The notes under the pieces: generated by a model
The model's input: only the letters and a program-made list of their open reading frames with translations
What the model was told of the DNA's origin: nothing
Databases searched by the model: none
Made by a program: the position numbers and the translations under genes
Source: Scleroderma bovista
Taxonomy: Eukaryota; Basidiomycota; Agaricomycetes; Boletales; Sclerodermataceae
Assembly: GCA_037178675.1 (NCBI GenBank)
Contig: JAYMGJ010000459.1
Coordinates: forward strand, 1 to 64,000
DNA: 64,000 nt
Direction of reading: 5' to 3'
In this document: positions 38,853 through 53,236 of the stretch, in pieces
Layout: each line of letters opens with the position of its first letter
Position numbering within the stretch: position 1 is the first letter of the stretch

Positions 38853-41800
38853 GACGCACAAGCCGTGGTCGAGACGAAGAGAAAAAGATTTACCGTGTAC
38901 TAGCACTAGCCGTCCCCCCCGGAGCGCATCGCACCATTTTATATCGCTCCCTTAACCGTTTGCGAGTTTATTCGCCCCAATCTCGGTTGCAGATCCTGCG
39001 TGGTAGTCAAATTTCTGTCATTGTCGGTGTGATAAAGAGCTGCATGCTGAGTTTTTGAATACTCAGCAAGTATTCTGATTGGATGGAGACGAGGTTTACG
39101 AGTGCACATTTTTCTCGATTATGTGTGGTTGCGGCCTGGAAGCATTCCGAGTGCTTGGTCGGAGTTCGATGATTGGCAGCGAACACGTTTATGTAATGTG
39201 GACCAACAGTGGCACGTGACCCGACCCTGTACGAAATGCACTGGCACTCGTTTGAGAGCATCCAACAGACGTTTAAATTTTACAGTGCTCCTCCGCTAGA
39301 TGATAGTCTTTGGAGGATGCCGAAGGAGTGACTGAATAACGATCCACATAACGTAGCTGTAATTGTACTTAATTGGCCTTTTGGTACATTCACGTAAAGT
39401 GAGGTAAGTAACGGCGAGGATTTCATTGACCGTGTGACCGTTCAAATCCTCGAAGAGGAGACTGCTTTTGCATAGCAAGCTCCATTGGAGGATTTATGCT
39501 GTAAGTCCTCGTCTGCATTTGAAGTTTCTGACCTAGTGAATCTACCTTGAACGAGGTGTCGTCCAATGCAGAGGGCTCATGGCAGTGTATTGGACCAAGG
39601 CAACTTTGCTTTGGTTCGAAATTTGATTGGTCCGATTGCAGTTCGAAGATTCGAAGACCGAAAACAAACTGCGGCACCGGATCGAATTCTTTTCGAACTG
39701 GTCAGATTATGGTCAAGCCTCTATTGTCTCTTGCCCTTACCCTTCCATTACGAGATTAACCGTCTATCTCTGCTTATCATTCCTTTGTTTTGTAAATGCT
39801 GAATGCTCTCAAATACTGAAGCCATACTTACCTTAGACTACATACTAGTTCGGACCAAGGAAACGCTTTCCTTCGGGGTTGCTCATTTCTAAATGCATTA
39901 TTTCACCAAGCTGCACCTGTCATGGGAGGTATCAATCAGCGATATATGAAAGAGGGAATCACTGCGATTTCAGTACCACGCACTCCGCTTTTTCTTTCGA
40001 AGGGACAGACAACTTCCACGCCTACGTCAGGCAGAGTTCCATGCAGCAGTTGAAAGCCTTGCTAAGGTATGAAGCGCTCCCTCTTGAACTGCTTTGACGT
40101 GAAACCGAGTGTTTTTCGTCCAAGAGACCACCGAATGACAGAACATGGGTACTATTACTTGCTGAGCTTTCCGTTGCATGACACCTTCGAAGTTCGAAGA
40201 GTTGTGCAAAGGGAAGCTTGGCTAGACTCACTGAACAGACAAGGTGGGGGCGAGCAGGTGACGAGACGAGAAAATAATTTCAAATCTCAACCATACTAGC
40301 ATTACGAAAGCTGGCATCTCTAGGGGGCAATTCTTCTGTTGGGACAAAGTGTACATGCATGCTTACACGATATAGACTAACTAACTACGAGTGTATGTAC
40401 CTAACCCTCAATGTCAAGTTGGGACCGAACCGCCAAGTCGCGGTTTCCCTTTGGTGCACGCTTGAACTCGCAGAAGGCAGCATGGCATCGCAGGACATTC
40501 TGGCTGGGGTATCACGCCCCGGGGTGGGGATCGAGAATAAGGTTTTGGAAGTCGAGAGAAACAGCGTGAAGAGTGGTTGGTGCATAAGTCCTTGTATTGC
40601 GCGATGAATCTCGCTGAATTGTGACCATGAAGATGTTGGCAAAGAGTTTCGATGCCTTTTCGCTTAGACTTCTCCAAACCAATCAAGCTCTCGCATGTTA
40701 CATCCGAGGAGCACCTTCCACCAAATGGTCGACCTTGTGTGTGCTAAACACTCACTCTGTTTACACCCGCTGACCTTTGCCCGTAGATGGGCCCCCCGGT
40801 CGCTAGGAAAGAATAGGATCATCAGCTACGAGTGGCATATCTGATTTGTGCTGGAAATTAGATATGAAACCATACTCGCAGCAGAGCATGACCCAGCGAT
40901 AAAACCTCCAATCCAGTCCTGACAGGGACACGAGCGTAACCGAAGAACTGAGGGCAATGTCCGATCGGGAAGTGCAGCACGTATGTCAGTTGAGAGATCA
41001 GTATGAATCAGCATATGAATGTGATCCTCACTACGAGACGTGCACATACGCCAATGATAAATAGGGGTGCACTGCTCGACGCAGCTGCATTGTTCTCCGC
41101 GTCAAAATGGCCGGTATATCTTGCTCTGTCGACGAAAAGGTGGGGGATTCCGAGGCATAGTATGCCGATGACCTCTAGTAGTGTCAACAGGATTGTGGTG
41201 GGCTTTGCCATACATATAGCTGACATTGCAGGATAGTAGGAGCCTTTGGAACCTGAAGTGAACGTGCTGGGTGTACAAGGTAAGTATGTAGGGACCTCGC
41301 GCCTTGGATGCGACCGGTAACCCACCGACTCTAATAATATTCGCGCGACCATGCGCGTGTAGAAAAGACCAGGTTCCTGACATGTAGCAATGAAAATACA
41401 ATGTCAAATGAAGCCGCACCATTGAGTAGCCGAGTCAGTCAGAGGTTGGATGAGCTGGCGTGCGAGAGGAATCGATCGGCAGGCGTGGTTGTGAGGATGA
41501 CAACAGGGTGCCAATAAAACCATTCATCGGCGAGCCCGTGATGACGTCGTGATTGTCAACGAGCTCTAGCCGACTGACTGTTCAAGGCTAGATGGCCCAC
41601 CAAGGCTAGCTTGGATGTTGGTCAACGGCCTCACCGTCAAAGAGCTAAAGGACCCCGTGGGAGATCTCGCAAAAGCGTCCGCCTGGCTCAGTACTGGAAG
41701 AGCAAAACTCCAGGCTAACTTTCACTGTTTGCCCACAGCCGCAGCAACTTATCTACACGCGAAAAACTCGTATTTACCAGCAGTGGTACTCAAGACAGCA

Positions 41801-41968
41801 CAAGGTAGCTTTGTTTCGTCGAATGTTTGGGCGAACCTCTCTAAATTAACCCTATGACGACGTCTTCTCGCCGCAACGCTTGATCTTCGCTAGGAGCCCT
41901 TGTCGATCACCGGAGGCCTATTGGTCTTGTAACGACAAGTTCCTCAACTCGCTAACGACCTCATCATC
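38853..41968. other. Gene-poor region
   Basis: About 3.1 kb with no gene I can support. Short ORFs (up to 127 codons) on all frames lack recognisable motifs. On the minus strand at about 41008-41352 a 114-codon ORF contains hydrophobic stretches (ILLTLLEVIGILCLGIPHLF, APLFIIGVCARLVV). It could be an exon of a small membrane protein or a decayed gene, but no splice model ties it to anything. Confidence 0.4.
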
Positions 41969-44900
41969 ATGTCCACCGCAAATGTCTCACCTACACCGAC
42001 GACCAGTAACGGCGTGCTTCCTCATGACGGCCCTGTAGATACAACGCCTCCGCCTGCATTCGACGTATCATTATTCCGTTCCTATCTCCTTTCGCTTTTG
42101 CCCCCAGTGCTCGGTGCATCGCCAGAGGAGCTGGTCTCGCTATTTGATGACGAATTCGAGGAGAGGGTAGTTCGGTTTGCTGCAGACGGTGGAGGAGTCA
42201 TGTACGTCGTCAAAGTCAAGGAAGAATCAGAAGGTGAGTATGTCTACTGTTCAAGACCACACAGCGGTGAATAACGCGTACCAGAGGACGCGCCCCCTCG
42301 GTATCATTACCAGCTCACCTCACAGCTCGCATATTCCCCTTCGAATGCGATGGCGCTAGCACTCATCAAACGCGGTCACGCATTGGATCCTTTGTCACCC
42401 CTTGCCACGCAGTTGCACATCTTGAACCTCTTCGGTGGCGACGAAACACCATACGAGTCTCTGCATGCAGTCGTGAGTTGCGGTGTCAAGCCATGGTTCG
42501 ACGCCTTTGTCGGCGCGCGGGGCGGTGGAAAAGACGGTGACACGAAAATGGGTGCGGATGACAATTGTTATTGATCCAGCTTCACTGCTCATGTTGCTGT
42601 TTAGGCATACCGATGACAAAGAAGAAATTTGCGGAACTTGAGCTATCCCTCTTACACCTACAACAGAATGTCGAAATACCAGAGACGCACCTCATCATAC
42701 ACCCCGTCATCCAGCGCTCCGTAGAACAGGTAAGGCTTACTTATGATCGAATGAATCGCCAACCAACTGCCCCGACAGGCCCAAGTGAGCAACGTACGAC
42801 CGAATATATCATTCATCCCGCAGCGGCTATTAAATGACAGCTCTTTCCTCAACACACTGCACTCGCACGTCAACCAATGGATCAAGTCCATTCAAGCCGT
42901 CACCAAACTCACGCGGGATGTATCATCTGGCACCGCTTCTCAAGAAATCAACTTCTGGCTAAGTCTTGAACGGGCGCTGGAAGGGATAGAGGCGCAACTG
43001 CGGAGTGAAGAAGTCAATATGGTCATGGAGTGTCTCCGTAACGCGAAACGATTCCACGCGACCGTAAGTTTCATCGCGGACACCGGCCTCAACGCTTCGA
43101 TGGATCTAGGTGCGTTTTGCTAACACTCCTTCCCAACTGACCTCTTATATGCGCCCTTAGTGCACAAATATAATCAATTAATGAAGGACTTCCCTCTCAA
43201 CGAACTTCTCTCAGCCACGGACCTCGATAAAATCCAAGAATCGCTTGTCCTCATTTTTGGTCATATCAACCGCAAACTCAAGCTCTCACCCTACCCGATC
43301 CGTCGTGCGCTCCCCCTCGTCGAGGCCATCTCGCGTGACTTCAACGATCAGCTCCTTCGCGTCCTCACATCCCACCGACTTCCGTACACGCCGTACGAAA
43401 CATTCGATCGGTTACTTTCACAAACAATCGACATATTCCGCACATGGGATGACCTTATCAAGGAGTTCACTAATGTCGCGCGTGAGGTGACGCGCAAACG
43501 CTCTGAAAAGTTCATTCCGATCAAGGTGTTGCCTGCACATGCGAAACTGCAGGAGCGCGTGCGATATCTCCGAGATTGGAGGAAACAGCATGAACAGCTG
43601 GCGGTGATGACTGGCCCGACGAAGGGGTTGGCGAGCGTTGCGAAAGAAGTTGGGGGAATGGACATGGAAGAAGAGGTCAAGGAGGCATACGAGGTGGTTA
43701 AGCGCATTGACGTGCTGGATGTCTCAATCGGTATGTCACTCGCTTATCTTTCACTCGATTGTATACTAAAAATGAATACATCGCAGAGGGCACGGAGATC
43801 TGGGTAGCTGCGGAGAACGCGTACAATGAGCGGGTGGCAAGGGTGGAGAACCAGATCATTGCACGGCTGCGTGATCGGCTCGGCACGGCTCGCAATGCGA
43901 ACGAGATGTTCAGAGTATTCTCCAAGTTCAATGCGCTGTTCGTGCGACCGAAGGTGCGCCCATATCTAACTACTGATACGTATCTCATTTTGTTTTGCTA
44001 GATTCGAGGTGCCATCCAGGAGTACCAAACACAATTGATTGACTCGGTAAAAGAAGATATCAAGCGTCTGCACGACAAGGTACTCTCTTTTCTTCCCGCA
44101 GTTTTTTTCGCGCTGACGATCACCCAGTTCAAAACCCAATACCGCTTCTCAGAAGCATTCCACATGTCACAAATGCGTGACCTCCCTCCAATTGCCGGCG
44201 CCATAATATGGGCTCGCCAAATCGAGCGGCAACTACTGGCCTACATGAAGCGTGTCGAGGACGTGTTGGGAAAGGGCTGGGAGCTATACGCAGAAGGCCA
44301 AAAACTTCAGTCCGAGTCTTCGGCATTCCGTAAGAAGCTTGACGTCCGTCCCGTCTACGATGCCTGGCTACACGACATCAATCGGCGAGACATGGCGGTC
44401 AACGGACGTCTCTTTGAGATCGTGCGTCTGCGCGGAGGCGGGTTCCAGCTTGCGGTCAACTTCGATCCGCAGACGATTACGCTATTCAAGGAGGTACGGA
44501 ACTTGCTGTGGCTCGGGTTCCAGGTGCCGCATATGATCACGAACATGGCGAAGGATGCGAAGCGAGTGTATCCGCATGCAGTGTCGCTGATGGAGACCGT
44601 AAGGACATATGGGCAAACACTCGACTTGGTGGAGAAGAACCAGGGAATTGAGTGGCTTGTTGCGGAGTACCGAAACGAGGCACAGAGGATGATCGCCAAA
44701 GGTTCGTTACACAGTCACTAGATTCATTTTTCGCGTGCGGGTTGACGGCGAAACGACAGGCATGAACATCCGGTGGGATTACTTTGTCAATCAATACGAC
44801 ACCGCCCGGTTCGTGTCAGGTGCAGACGGGCGAGACAATCGACACCTCCAGTTTGTCAGGGAGTTTGCGAGTGTGGTGTCGGTACTACAGGACAAGACGA

Positions 44901-46106
44901 ACAATGTGATCGATCTATACCGTGATATCCTTCGAGCTGTAGAAGACCTCGCGACATGTTCATATACCAGCGAAGCCTTCTCGGAACTATTGAGCAGAAT
45001 ACAGGCCGCAGTATGTTTCTGCTTCGCATATCCAGCGCCTTCTGCGGCTGACTTGGCTTGTGTCATAGATCGACCGGCTCAATCTGGAAGGCTACGCAAA
45101 TTTGGAACATTGGGTAGCGGAACTGGATAAGCGGATAGAAGGCATTCTATTACAACGGCTGGTGCATATTATACAAGTTTGGTGCTCCGAATTCGATCGC
45201 ACAGACGACGACAGTCGTCGTGATGCGCTGCTATTGCGCGATCTGGCGAAGCGAAGAGTTGGGAAGGGCAGCAGAGAAGAGAAGGTAAGTAATTTCGACG
45301 CTGCGGGTTTATGGAACTGAAAACGTTACGTGGCACCTGCCAGTTCGTGGAGGGCAGCATTACTATCAAGCCAATTGTCCATGAAATCCGGATACAGAAC
45401 CAGGTCATCTTCCTGGATCCCCCAATAGAGTATGCTCGTTCAACGTGGATCAAGCAACTACATGACTGGCTTGGTAAGTGCTTCCTCGTTTATGGCCCAA
45501 GCCAAGGCGCTGATCCGGTGGACAGGTGTCATATGCCGACTACGGCGTATCCAAAGCTCTCGGTACGAAATTGGACTACAGATGCAGCGCAACGTTGCAT
45601 CGGAGACAACTTACACGTCATTGGTACGTGCTTTTCGTGGTAAAGAATCCTCGATGATTAACCGTTCGTAGCTCACACACTTCTCCGACAACGCCCTCGA
45701 ACGACCATTCGCCCTGATCGAGCTCAAGGTCCAGCAACTGAAGGACTACGTCGCAAAATGGCTACAGTTCCAGTCCCTCTGGGATCTAGAAGCCGAATAC
45801 GTCTTCAACCGCCTAGGCGACTCGCTCGCCCACTGGCAGCAACTTCTCACGGAAATCAAGAAGGCCCGTTCGACCTTCGACACATCCGAGACACAGCGCG
45901 GCTTTGGCGTCTGCATCGTCGACTATGAGCAGGTTCAAGCTCGCGTGAACGCAAAATATGATGCGTGGCAGCGCGATATATTGAGTCGCTTTGGCGTGAA
46001 ACTTGGTAATGCCATGAAGGAGATGCATGCCTCAATTCTGAAAGCGAGAAACGAGCTTGAGCATCACTCGATTGAAGGTCTCGTTGGGAGTGCGAGACGA
46101 TTCTAG
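41969..46106 (+). CDS. dhc1: Cytoplasmic dynein heavy chain, N-terminal tail half (split dynein)
   Basis: Multi-exon gene encoding about 1,100-1,150 residues that match only the N-terminal tail (DHC_N1) of cytoplasmic dynein heavy chain. It starts [18 protein letters not shown]. Recognisable segments: [109 protein letters not shown], and the last exon with [20 protein letters not shown] and [15 protein letters not shown], ending GLVGSARRF at 46106. No AAA+ motor follows; the next gene is MET2 on the other strand. Agaricomycetes are reported to encode dynein heavy chain in two genes (dhc1 tail, dhc2 motor; Schizophyllum commune nuclear migration work), so this is probably normal. The tail binds intermediate chains and cargo, and the motor half must be elsewhere. 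Confidence 0.9.
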
Positions 46107-46140
46107 GTTCTATGTCGATGTCAGTGTCAGTACTATTATG
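42413..46140 (+). repeat. Segmental duplication, source copy (dhc1)
   Basis: This 3.73 kb block recurs at 53923-57649 in the same orientation, with only scattered substitutions and small indels by eye. The shared block starts at ttgcacatcttgaacc within an early exon and ends at actattatg, 34 bases past the stop codon. Confidence 0.9.
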
Positions 46141-46534
46141 AGTTCTGGTCATTTTGTTTACATGATACCCTCGACCTTTTTTCGTGGTCCTACTGTTCTC
46201 TCCTTCACCTGCGATCGTCGAGTCGTTCGTCCGCTCCCTTTGGTTTCGTGGATTTAATCCTCATCGCTCCTTCCAGTGCTACTGTATCAGATAGGATACG
46301 TATATGGTTCTGTAATCATTCATGCATGGAACCTGCTCTCATGATGAACACTGATGTACGATAAAATAGGGTAGCAGCATCTACTCGTTCGAAGCTACAT
46401 GCTTCGCAACTCCAACAGAACCTACATCCACCAGACCGAGCCTTATTCCTATCATCGGCAGATTAGTACTGCTGGCTGCCGATCGAAGCAATATTATGGC
46501 GTACGATTGAGCGAACAAAACACATTTCTGACCT
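46107..46534. other. Intergenic region between convergent dhc1 and MET2
   Basis: 3' UTRs of the two genes. Only its first 34 bases are present in the right-hand dhc1 copy. Confidence 0.5.
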
Positions 46535-48011
46535 CTACCACCTAGTGATGTCGGCCTCCGCCTCTCCAAACAAACTCGTCTTCGTCACCCTGAAGTCACC
46601 CACTCTATCTTCTTCCGGAATTTCTTTTAAATAATATTCTGGGAACTCCGTCTTCAGGAACCTTAATATGTGGTTATTAATCTGTTCGAATTCGAGAAGG
46701 AAGCCGTCATGTCCGTCAGGTGACGGAATGACCACGAGCTCCGCTTCAGGTATATGCGTTGCCAGTTCTTTCTGTTCGCTGGGCGTAAATAGGCCGTCCG
46801 TCTCTATGCTGATTACCAGCGCACAAGGCGGGAGAGTGGCGAGTACAGCTGCTAGCGCAGTGGACTGCGCAGCACCAGAATCGAGTGGCAGAGATGTTCG
46901 TCCACGGGCCACGTCGTGAGTGTCCAGCTTACGAGTGATATGTATGTAGCAATTAGCATCGAAGCGACAGACGAACTTGGCACCTTGGTAGCGCAGGTAC
47001 GATTGCGCGGAGAAGATGGGAGGTGGGGTGGTCGTTTTTGTCGTATCTCCCTCCTGGGACGGTTGTGGGGAGAGGGATAACATAGATGTAGTAGGTGACG
47101 CAGCGAGAGATTGTGAACGTGAGGGCCTTTGGTGGCCCTCGTTGTGTGCTGCCAATGCCAGACTTGCAGCCGAGATGAGGGGAGCAGGGACAGCCGAGTC
47201 CGAGACCTGGGAGGTCTGAGGGCGTCTGCCGAACCGCTTTTCAAAGGAGTCGCGGGAGCGGTAAGTAAGAAGCGCGGCCATGCGGGCTGCTGCCAGGCCA
47301 GAGGACGGCTGGACAACGTAGTAGCCATCTTCGTACATAGGATCACTGTAGATAGATTGCCGCTGTGTTTCGCCCCAGCTGATACACCAAGCGGAGTGAC
47401 GTGCCGATGTAGCGATCGGGATGATACGGCGAACGTAGCCCGGGGGAGTACAGAGTGGCCATTCGAGGACAGCCATACCTCCCATGGATCCACCTATGAC
47501 GATGGCTACGCCAGTAACGCCTAAGTAGTCTAACACCAGTTTGTGTAAACTGGGGCGAGTCAATCATTGTGCTGGTCTATTTCGTCAGTGGCTTACCAGA
47601 CATCATCACGGATGCTAGTCTGAGGAAATTCTGGACCATACGGCTTCTGAGTCTCCGGGTTGATCGTTACTGGTGATGCAGTGCCATACGGGGAGCCCAT
47701 TGCGTTGGCACAGAAAATAAAAAATCGGTCCGAATCAAAAGCCTTTCCACAGCCCATGAGAGGACCCCACCTGGCGGTCATTCAGGGATAGACATAGACA
47801 AAGCACCATCGAACGAAGCAACGCACCAATCTTCCACATCTGCACTCCCAGTGAATGCATGACAGATTATCATGACATTGTCTCGGGTTTCGTTGAGGTT
47901 ACCCCAGGTTTTATACGCTACCGGAACTTGGTGCAACTGTGTGCCATTTTCTAGTTTAAATGAGGGGACAATGTGAATGCACTGTCCTTCTAGGTGGTCA
48001 GACGCGGACAT
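46535..48011 (-). CDS. MET2: Homoserine O-acetyltransferase
   Basis: Catalyses acetyl-CoA + L-homoserine to O-acetylhomoserine in methionine synthesis. Exon 1 from ATG 48011 reads MSASDHLEGQCIHIVPSFKL then VPVAYKTWGNLNETRDN and CHAFTGSADVEDW (alternative start at 48104). A 60-nt intron leads to WGPLMGCGKAFD, FFIFCANAMGSPYGTASP and, after a second intron, LHKLVLDYLGVTG. The alpha/beta-hydrolase nucleophile is in [12 protein letters not shown] (about 47480), the Asp in SIETDGLFTP (about 46800) and the His in DGHDGFLLEF (about 46700). About 455 residues; a Ser/Thr-rich insert (about 47030-47180) is typical of fungal MET2. Convergent with dhc1 and divergent from the NTPase gene (150 bp apart). 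Confidence 0.92.
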
Positions 48012-48159
48012 GTGTATGAGCAAAGAACTCGGCGTAATATTAGCATTTTCACGGCCCTGCCACCGCACTGCCACACTGACTCGAATCTCACTCGATATCA
48101 TCACTCCTTGTTCCTCTCCTGCTCCTATAGCTCCAATATCCCTGTGTAAAGTTTTTATT

Positions 48160-51100
48160 ATGTCCTATGTTACCGACAATATTTTTGATGTCGACTCGCA
48201 CCAAACTGTCGACCGCGAGGTTGCCTTGGAACTCGATCGTCAGGAGGTGGATGGATCCACTAAAGAGTTGGAGCGGAACCAGACGATTATGGCGCTTATG
48301 CTCGAACTTGCCAAGAACAAGTTGGACCATGACACAGTGTACAAGCTTTTATTTACTCGAGATCGCGACTTTTTTACAACTCTCAAAGAGATATGGCTGT
48401 CAGGATCCTTTCACAAGATTGGATCGTTGAGTGAGCATCTTATCCTTGACCAAACAATCCCAGCGACTCACGTACCCAATGATAGAAATGCTCTGGTCGG
48501 CCGAATTCAAGGCCAACAATCAATGTCACTGTATGCTTAGCGACCTCAAATCTCATCATCGGTCTGCCACTTATAATAAGAAGCTTCTCTGCCAGGTTCC
48601 GATATGTTAATTGGCTCACTGCGTGAAGCCTTTATGCAACCCTACTACGGTAGCGCTGTGGATGGGTTCTACTACTACTTGATGGCAAACAACAAGAAGT
48701 TCTGCGATTCCACTCCAGGGCAATATTATGCCAAATTCTGCTCCATAGTGCAGAGTTCTGGCACGGGAAAGTCGAGGTTGATGACCGAGGTGAGAACCGA
48801 TCAATCTTTTTGTTCCATACCATACTCAATTGGCGTAGTTGCGTCATAAAAATGTCATAGTACTCTATATGAACCTTCGCCCAGAGGGTGACAAGAAAAA
48901 TTTCCCTCCGCGCGATCAAATTCCCGCACAAATATTGACAGAAGAACTTCATACCACTGCAGCGGATTACGAAATACGATGTTGCGCATTCTTTACCGCC
49001 ATTTTTATCGTTCTTCGGGTGGACCTGTTGAAGTTGTTAGAACAAGACCCTAGTAACTTTGACCGGGCTATCCGTCTGTGGAATACCGCCATGCATGTAG
49101 ACTCACCCCAAATTCGCAACAAATATTTTCAACGAGTTGATGCCGAATATAAAAAGGTATGCAGAGGTCGTGACACAGAAAATATGCTGATGATGGTGGT
49201 AACAAGGTTTATATCTCCATCACCACCAAGGACGCTGGTAAATGCATAATTTAGAAACTGGGTTTAATCAACGACTGATATAACACTTACAGGACCAACC
49301 CCGAATGACGAGGGTTCGTCATCCCATCAGCCTCCTCCCGATCAAGGAACCTCCGAGAATGTGAAAGACATCCTCCAAGGTATCTACATGAATTGGAAAT
49401 TGGGGTTAATCAATTAACATAACTTTCGTAGATATGGCCAACAACTTCATGAACAAAGCCTATGATCACTTTGTCCAAGTTCTTCCCAAGAGCCACAGTG
49501 CTGATCACCGCCCAAAGGTCGTCATCGCCATTGACGAGGCCCATACCTTGATGCAGAATATAAAGGATTATTTCCGGCCCTCGACAGCTTTGTGCAGGGC
49601 TATAAGCACCTTCTCCTGTATTCCATTGCTGAACTACCCCATCTGGGTTACCTTCGCATCCACCACCTCTAAAGTTGCAGATTTTTCTGCACCCCAAACC
49701 CTTTGTGCGTTTCCTCCACAGAATTTCAGCCATTTCATCCTCATTGACCCCGGCAGATGACTCTGCACGCGTGGCACAAGGTGGTGCGCTGCTGTTTCCA
49801 CCATACACGTTGCTTGGTTGGGACCAGAAGGCATTCCCTTGCGAACCCCTCTTACCCATTGAGACAGCACACTTGGAGCGTATTATTTCCTTTGGCCGAC
49901 CTCTGTGAGTAAAATTATTGGGAATTCTGACATACTTCTTTCGAACATCACTATAGATGGTCGTCGATGATGACCCTGAACCTCAGTAACAGGAGCTTGA
50001 TCAACTTAGCTGTGCAAAAACTTTGTGGGAGTAGCGGAGGGTTTATACCAAGTGACGTTAACCACATGATTGCAGTGCTTGGCCAGAGGTTCGGTTTGGA
50101 AATTTGCTTTGGTCATCCTGAATCAGTCAAGTATCTGGAGCGGGGGGTCGCAAGCCATCTGCGGATATGCCTCTCAACCACCGCTGACAGAGTGTGGATG
50201 TTCTCGAACTATCCATCGGAGCCATTTTTGTCTTGCATCGCTGCATTCGTTCTGCACGGCAAAGAACCCATAGAAAACAAGGTTCCGTTACTATTGAAGA
50301 CGTCCCTGCAAACACTTCGGGACAAGTTTTATAACGGAATGGTTGATAAGGGCAAAGCGGGTGAGCTCGTCAGCCGCCTGCTGTGGTTGCTTGCGAAGGA
50401 CCTATTCATTCGCACTACGACCGCCCCTCACTTCAACCTATTTCATGCCGCGACCATGGATACAGACGATGAATGGCAATATGAGATGGCCGACTGTCGA
50501 CCCATTAAAGTTCTCCAGTACTTGGACTTTGTGTTTGGAGAGCGGATGTGGCCCGAGGCGGCTAGGGAGGCATTCGAGCATGCCTTCATAAACTTCTCGC
50601 ACTGGGTGTCAATGCACAGTGATATCGCAGGGAGCAATCCCAACATGCACCGGTATGGTTCATTCACTTACATCTCCCATAGTGTTAATGAGAGTGTACA
50701 GAAGTGAACAGTGGATAGGCCACCATTGGAATAGGACCAGTGGTATTCAATGCCACCATCAGCAGAAACTCGTTGACAAGATGATTCCAATATACCACTC
50801 GGATTCAAAAAGGGTCTCTCAAATTTTCATATCTGATAAGGCGACCAAGACCCACAACGCATCCACCTTACCCTTCATCCGTCGTGATGACGCATCGATC
50901 GACTGTACAACTGATGTACCGTACATCGCGATCTTAGTGGACCTAGGCACCGAAAAATCACAATTCGACGCAAAATGGTACTCGCGTCGTTCCAACGATG
51001 GCCCTTCACTGCGAATCCACGCTGCTGCAATCAATGAGCACACTTTTCCGTTTTTAGAAAAATGTGGTGTCATCGAGGAGCTTCGCGACCTTGTCTCTCC

Positions 51101-51305
51101 TCCTAGTACCACTTTCAAATCCACCACTGTACTACAGAATCAGGTCCAATTCGGTAGCACCTCCCAAGACTGCCACACATGTTGGCAGCTAAAAGGCCAC
51201 CACGAGAAATCTGGCCTAACACAGCAAGAGGAGAAAGATGGGGACGAGAAAGATGGGGATGAGAAGAAGCGAAAATGGGAAAGTACCGAGCCCACTATAG
51301 ACTAA
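48160..51305 (+). CDS. P-loop NTPase of an Agaricomycete lineage-expanded family
   Basis: Starts MSYVTDNIFDVDSHQTVDRE. A Walker A P-loop VQSSGTGKSRLMTE lies at about 48750-48790. It is followed in phase, after an intron ending GGCGTAG, by LRHKNVIVLYMNLRPEG. Walker B is KVVIAIDEAHTLM (about 49517-49555). Later exons include APQTL/YDSARVAQGGALLFPPY (intron 49705-49756), WSSMMTLNLSNRSLINLAVQ, ICLSTTADRVWMFSNYPSEP, VPYIAILVDLGTEK and a Lys/Glu/Asp-rich end, closing at 51305. Roughly 900 residues. The join between the first exon (ending near 48528) and the exon beginning GSDMLIGSLREAF did not work out in phase, so there may be an unseen exon or a frameshift. Proteins with this P-loop are common in mushrooms, and some NTPases of this sort are linked to CRN-type effectors; that link is inference. 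It lies between MET2 and its broken copy. Confidence 0.75.
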
Positions 51306-51499
51306 TCAATGTGAGGAGGGACCATTGGACTACTCACGAGTCTTGCCAGTAGCAGTGCCGCCCCTGTTCTTGGACAGTTGTCAGACATAATAGAATTACC
51401 ATTCCAAGCAATGTCTTGAGTGAAGATAAAAAAAATGCAACCATATCTGAGGCCAGCCATCTCAAGCCTTGCAGCTGGAGCTTGCAAACAAAGCAGAGG

Positions 51500-52733
<1,234 letters not shown>

Positions 52734-53236
52734 AAGTACAAACCAAGAGCTTGAATTTCCTCATGGCCATCTATACGTTGGCTAGTACCACTTGGGTGTG
52801 CAATACCAAGATTGCCAAGACGAATGGCGTAAAGTGATGCAAAAGTGCGTGACACCTGTAAAATCCAGCAGTAAGTGCTTTTGTATTTACCCGGAGTCTC
52901 GGACAAAGTTCTTGCCAAGGTCATTCCTGCAGTGAAAGAAAAAAATGATGCACCGTCGATGGTTCTCGATTTCTAGGTATTGACTATATGTAGTCTGGTC
53001 TACACCTTTTAGCTCGGTGACTGAAGGAGAAAGATTGTGATTGAGAGTACATACAGTGAAAGGTAGATGGGACTACAACGACGAGGGTAAATGTGTGAAT
53101 TTAAGTTGATGAAGTGGGTGGAGAACCAAAACGATGGACTGAACTTGGCGAGGCGAGCAATCTCCCGAAGACTAGGAGTGCGCGACGTTCCAGCTGACTG
53201 CTCGACGCCCGAGAATTAGTAGCAGCACTTACTGCA
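52734..53236. other. Spacer between MET2 copy and recombinase remnant
   Basis: No gene and no clear homology to the original dhc1-MET2 locus seen. Confidence 0.4.

Noticed and set aside
41008..41352. A minus-strand ORF with hydrophobic segments, briefly considered an isoprenylcysteine methyltransferase-like fragment
   Set aside because: No catalytic motif such as the GPY..VRHPSY block follows in any frame, so the assignment is not supported.
41969..46106. Truncation of dynein by sequencing or assembly error
   Set aside because: Both copies terminate at the same codon with the same 3' sequence, and a two-gene dynein is reported for Agaricomycetes.
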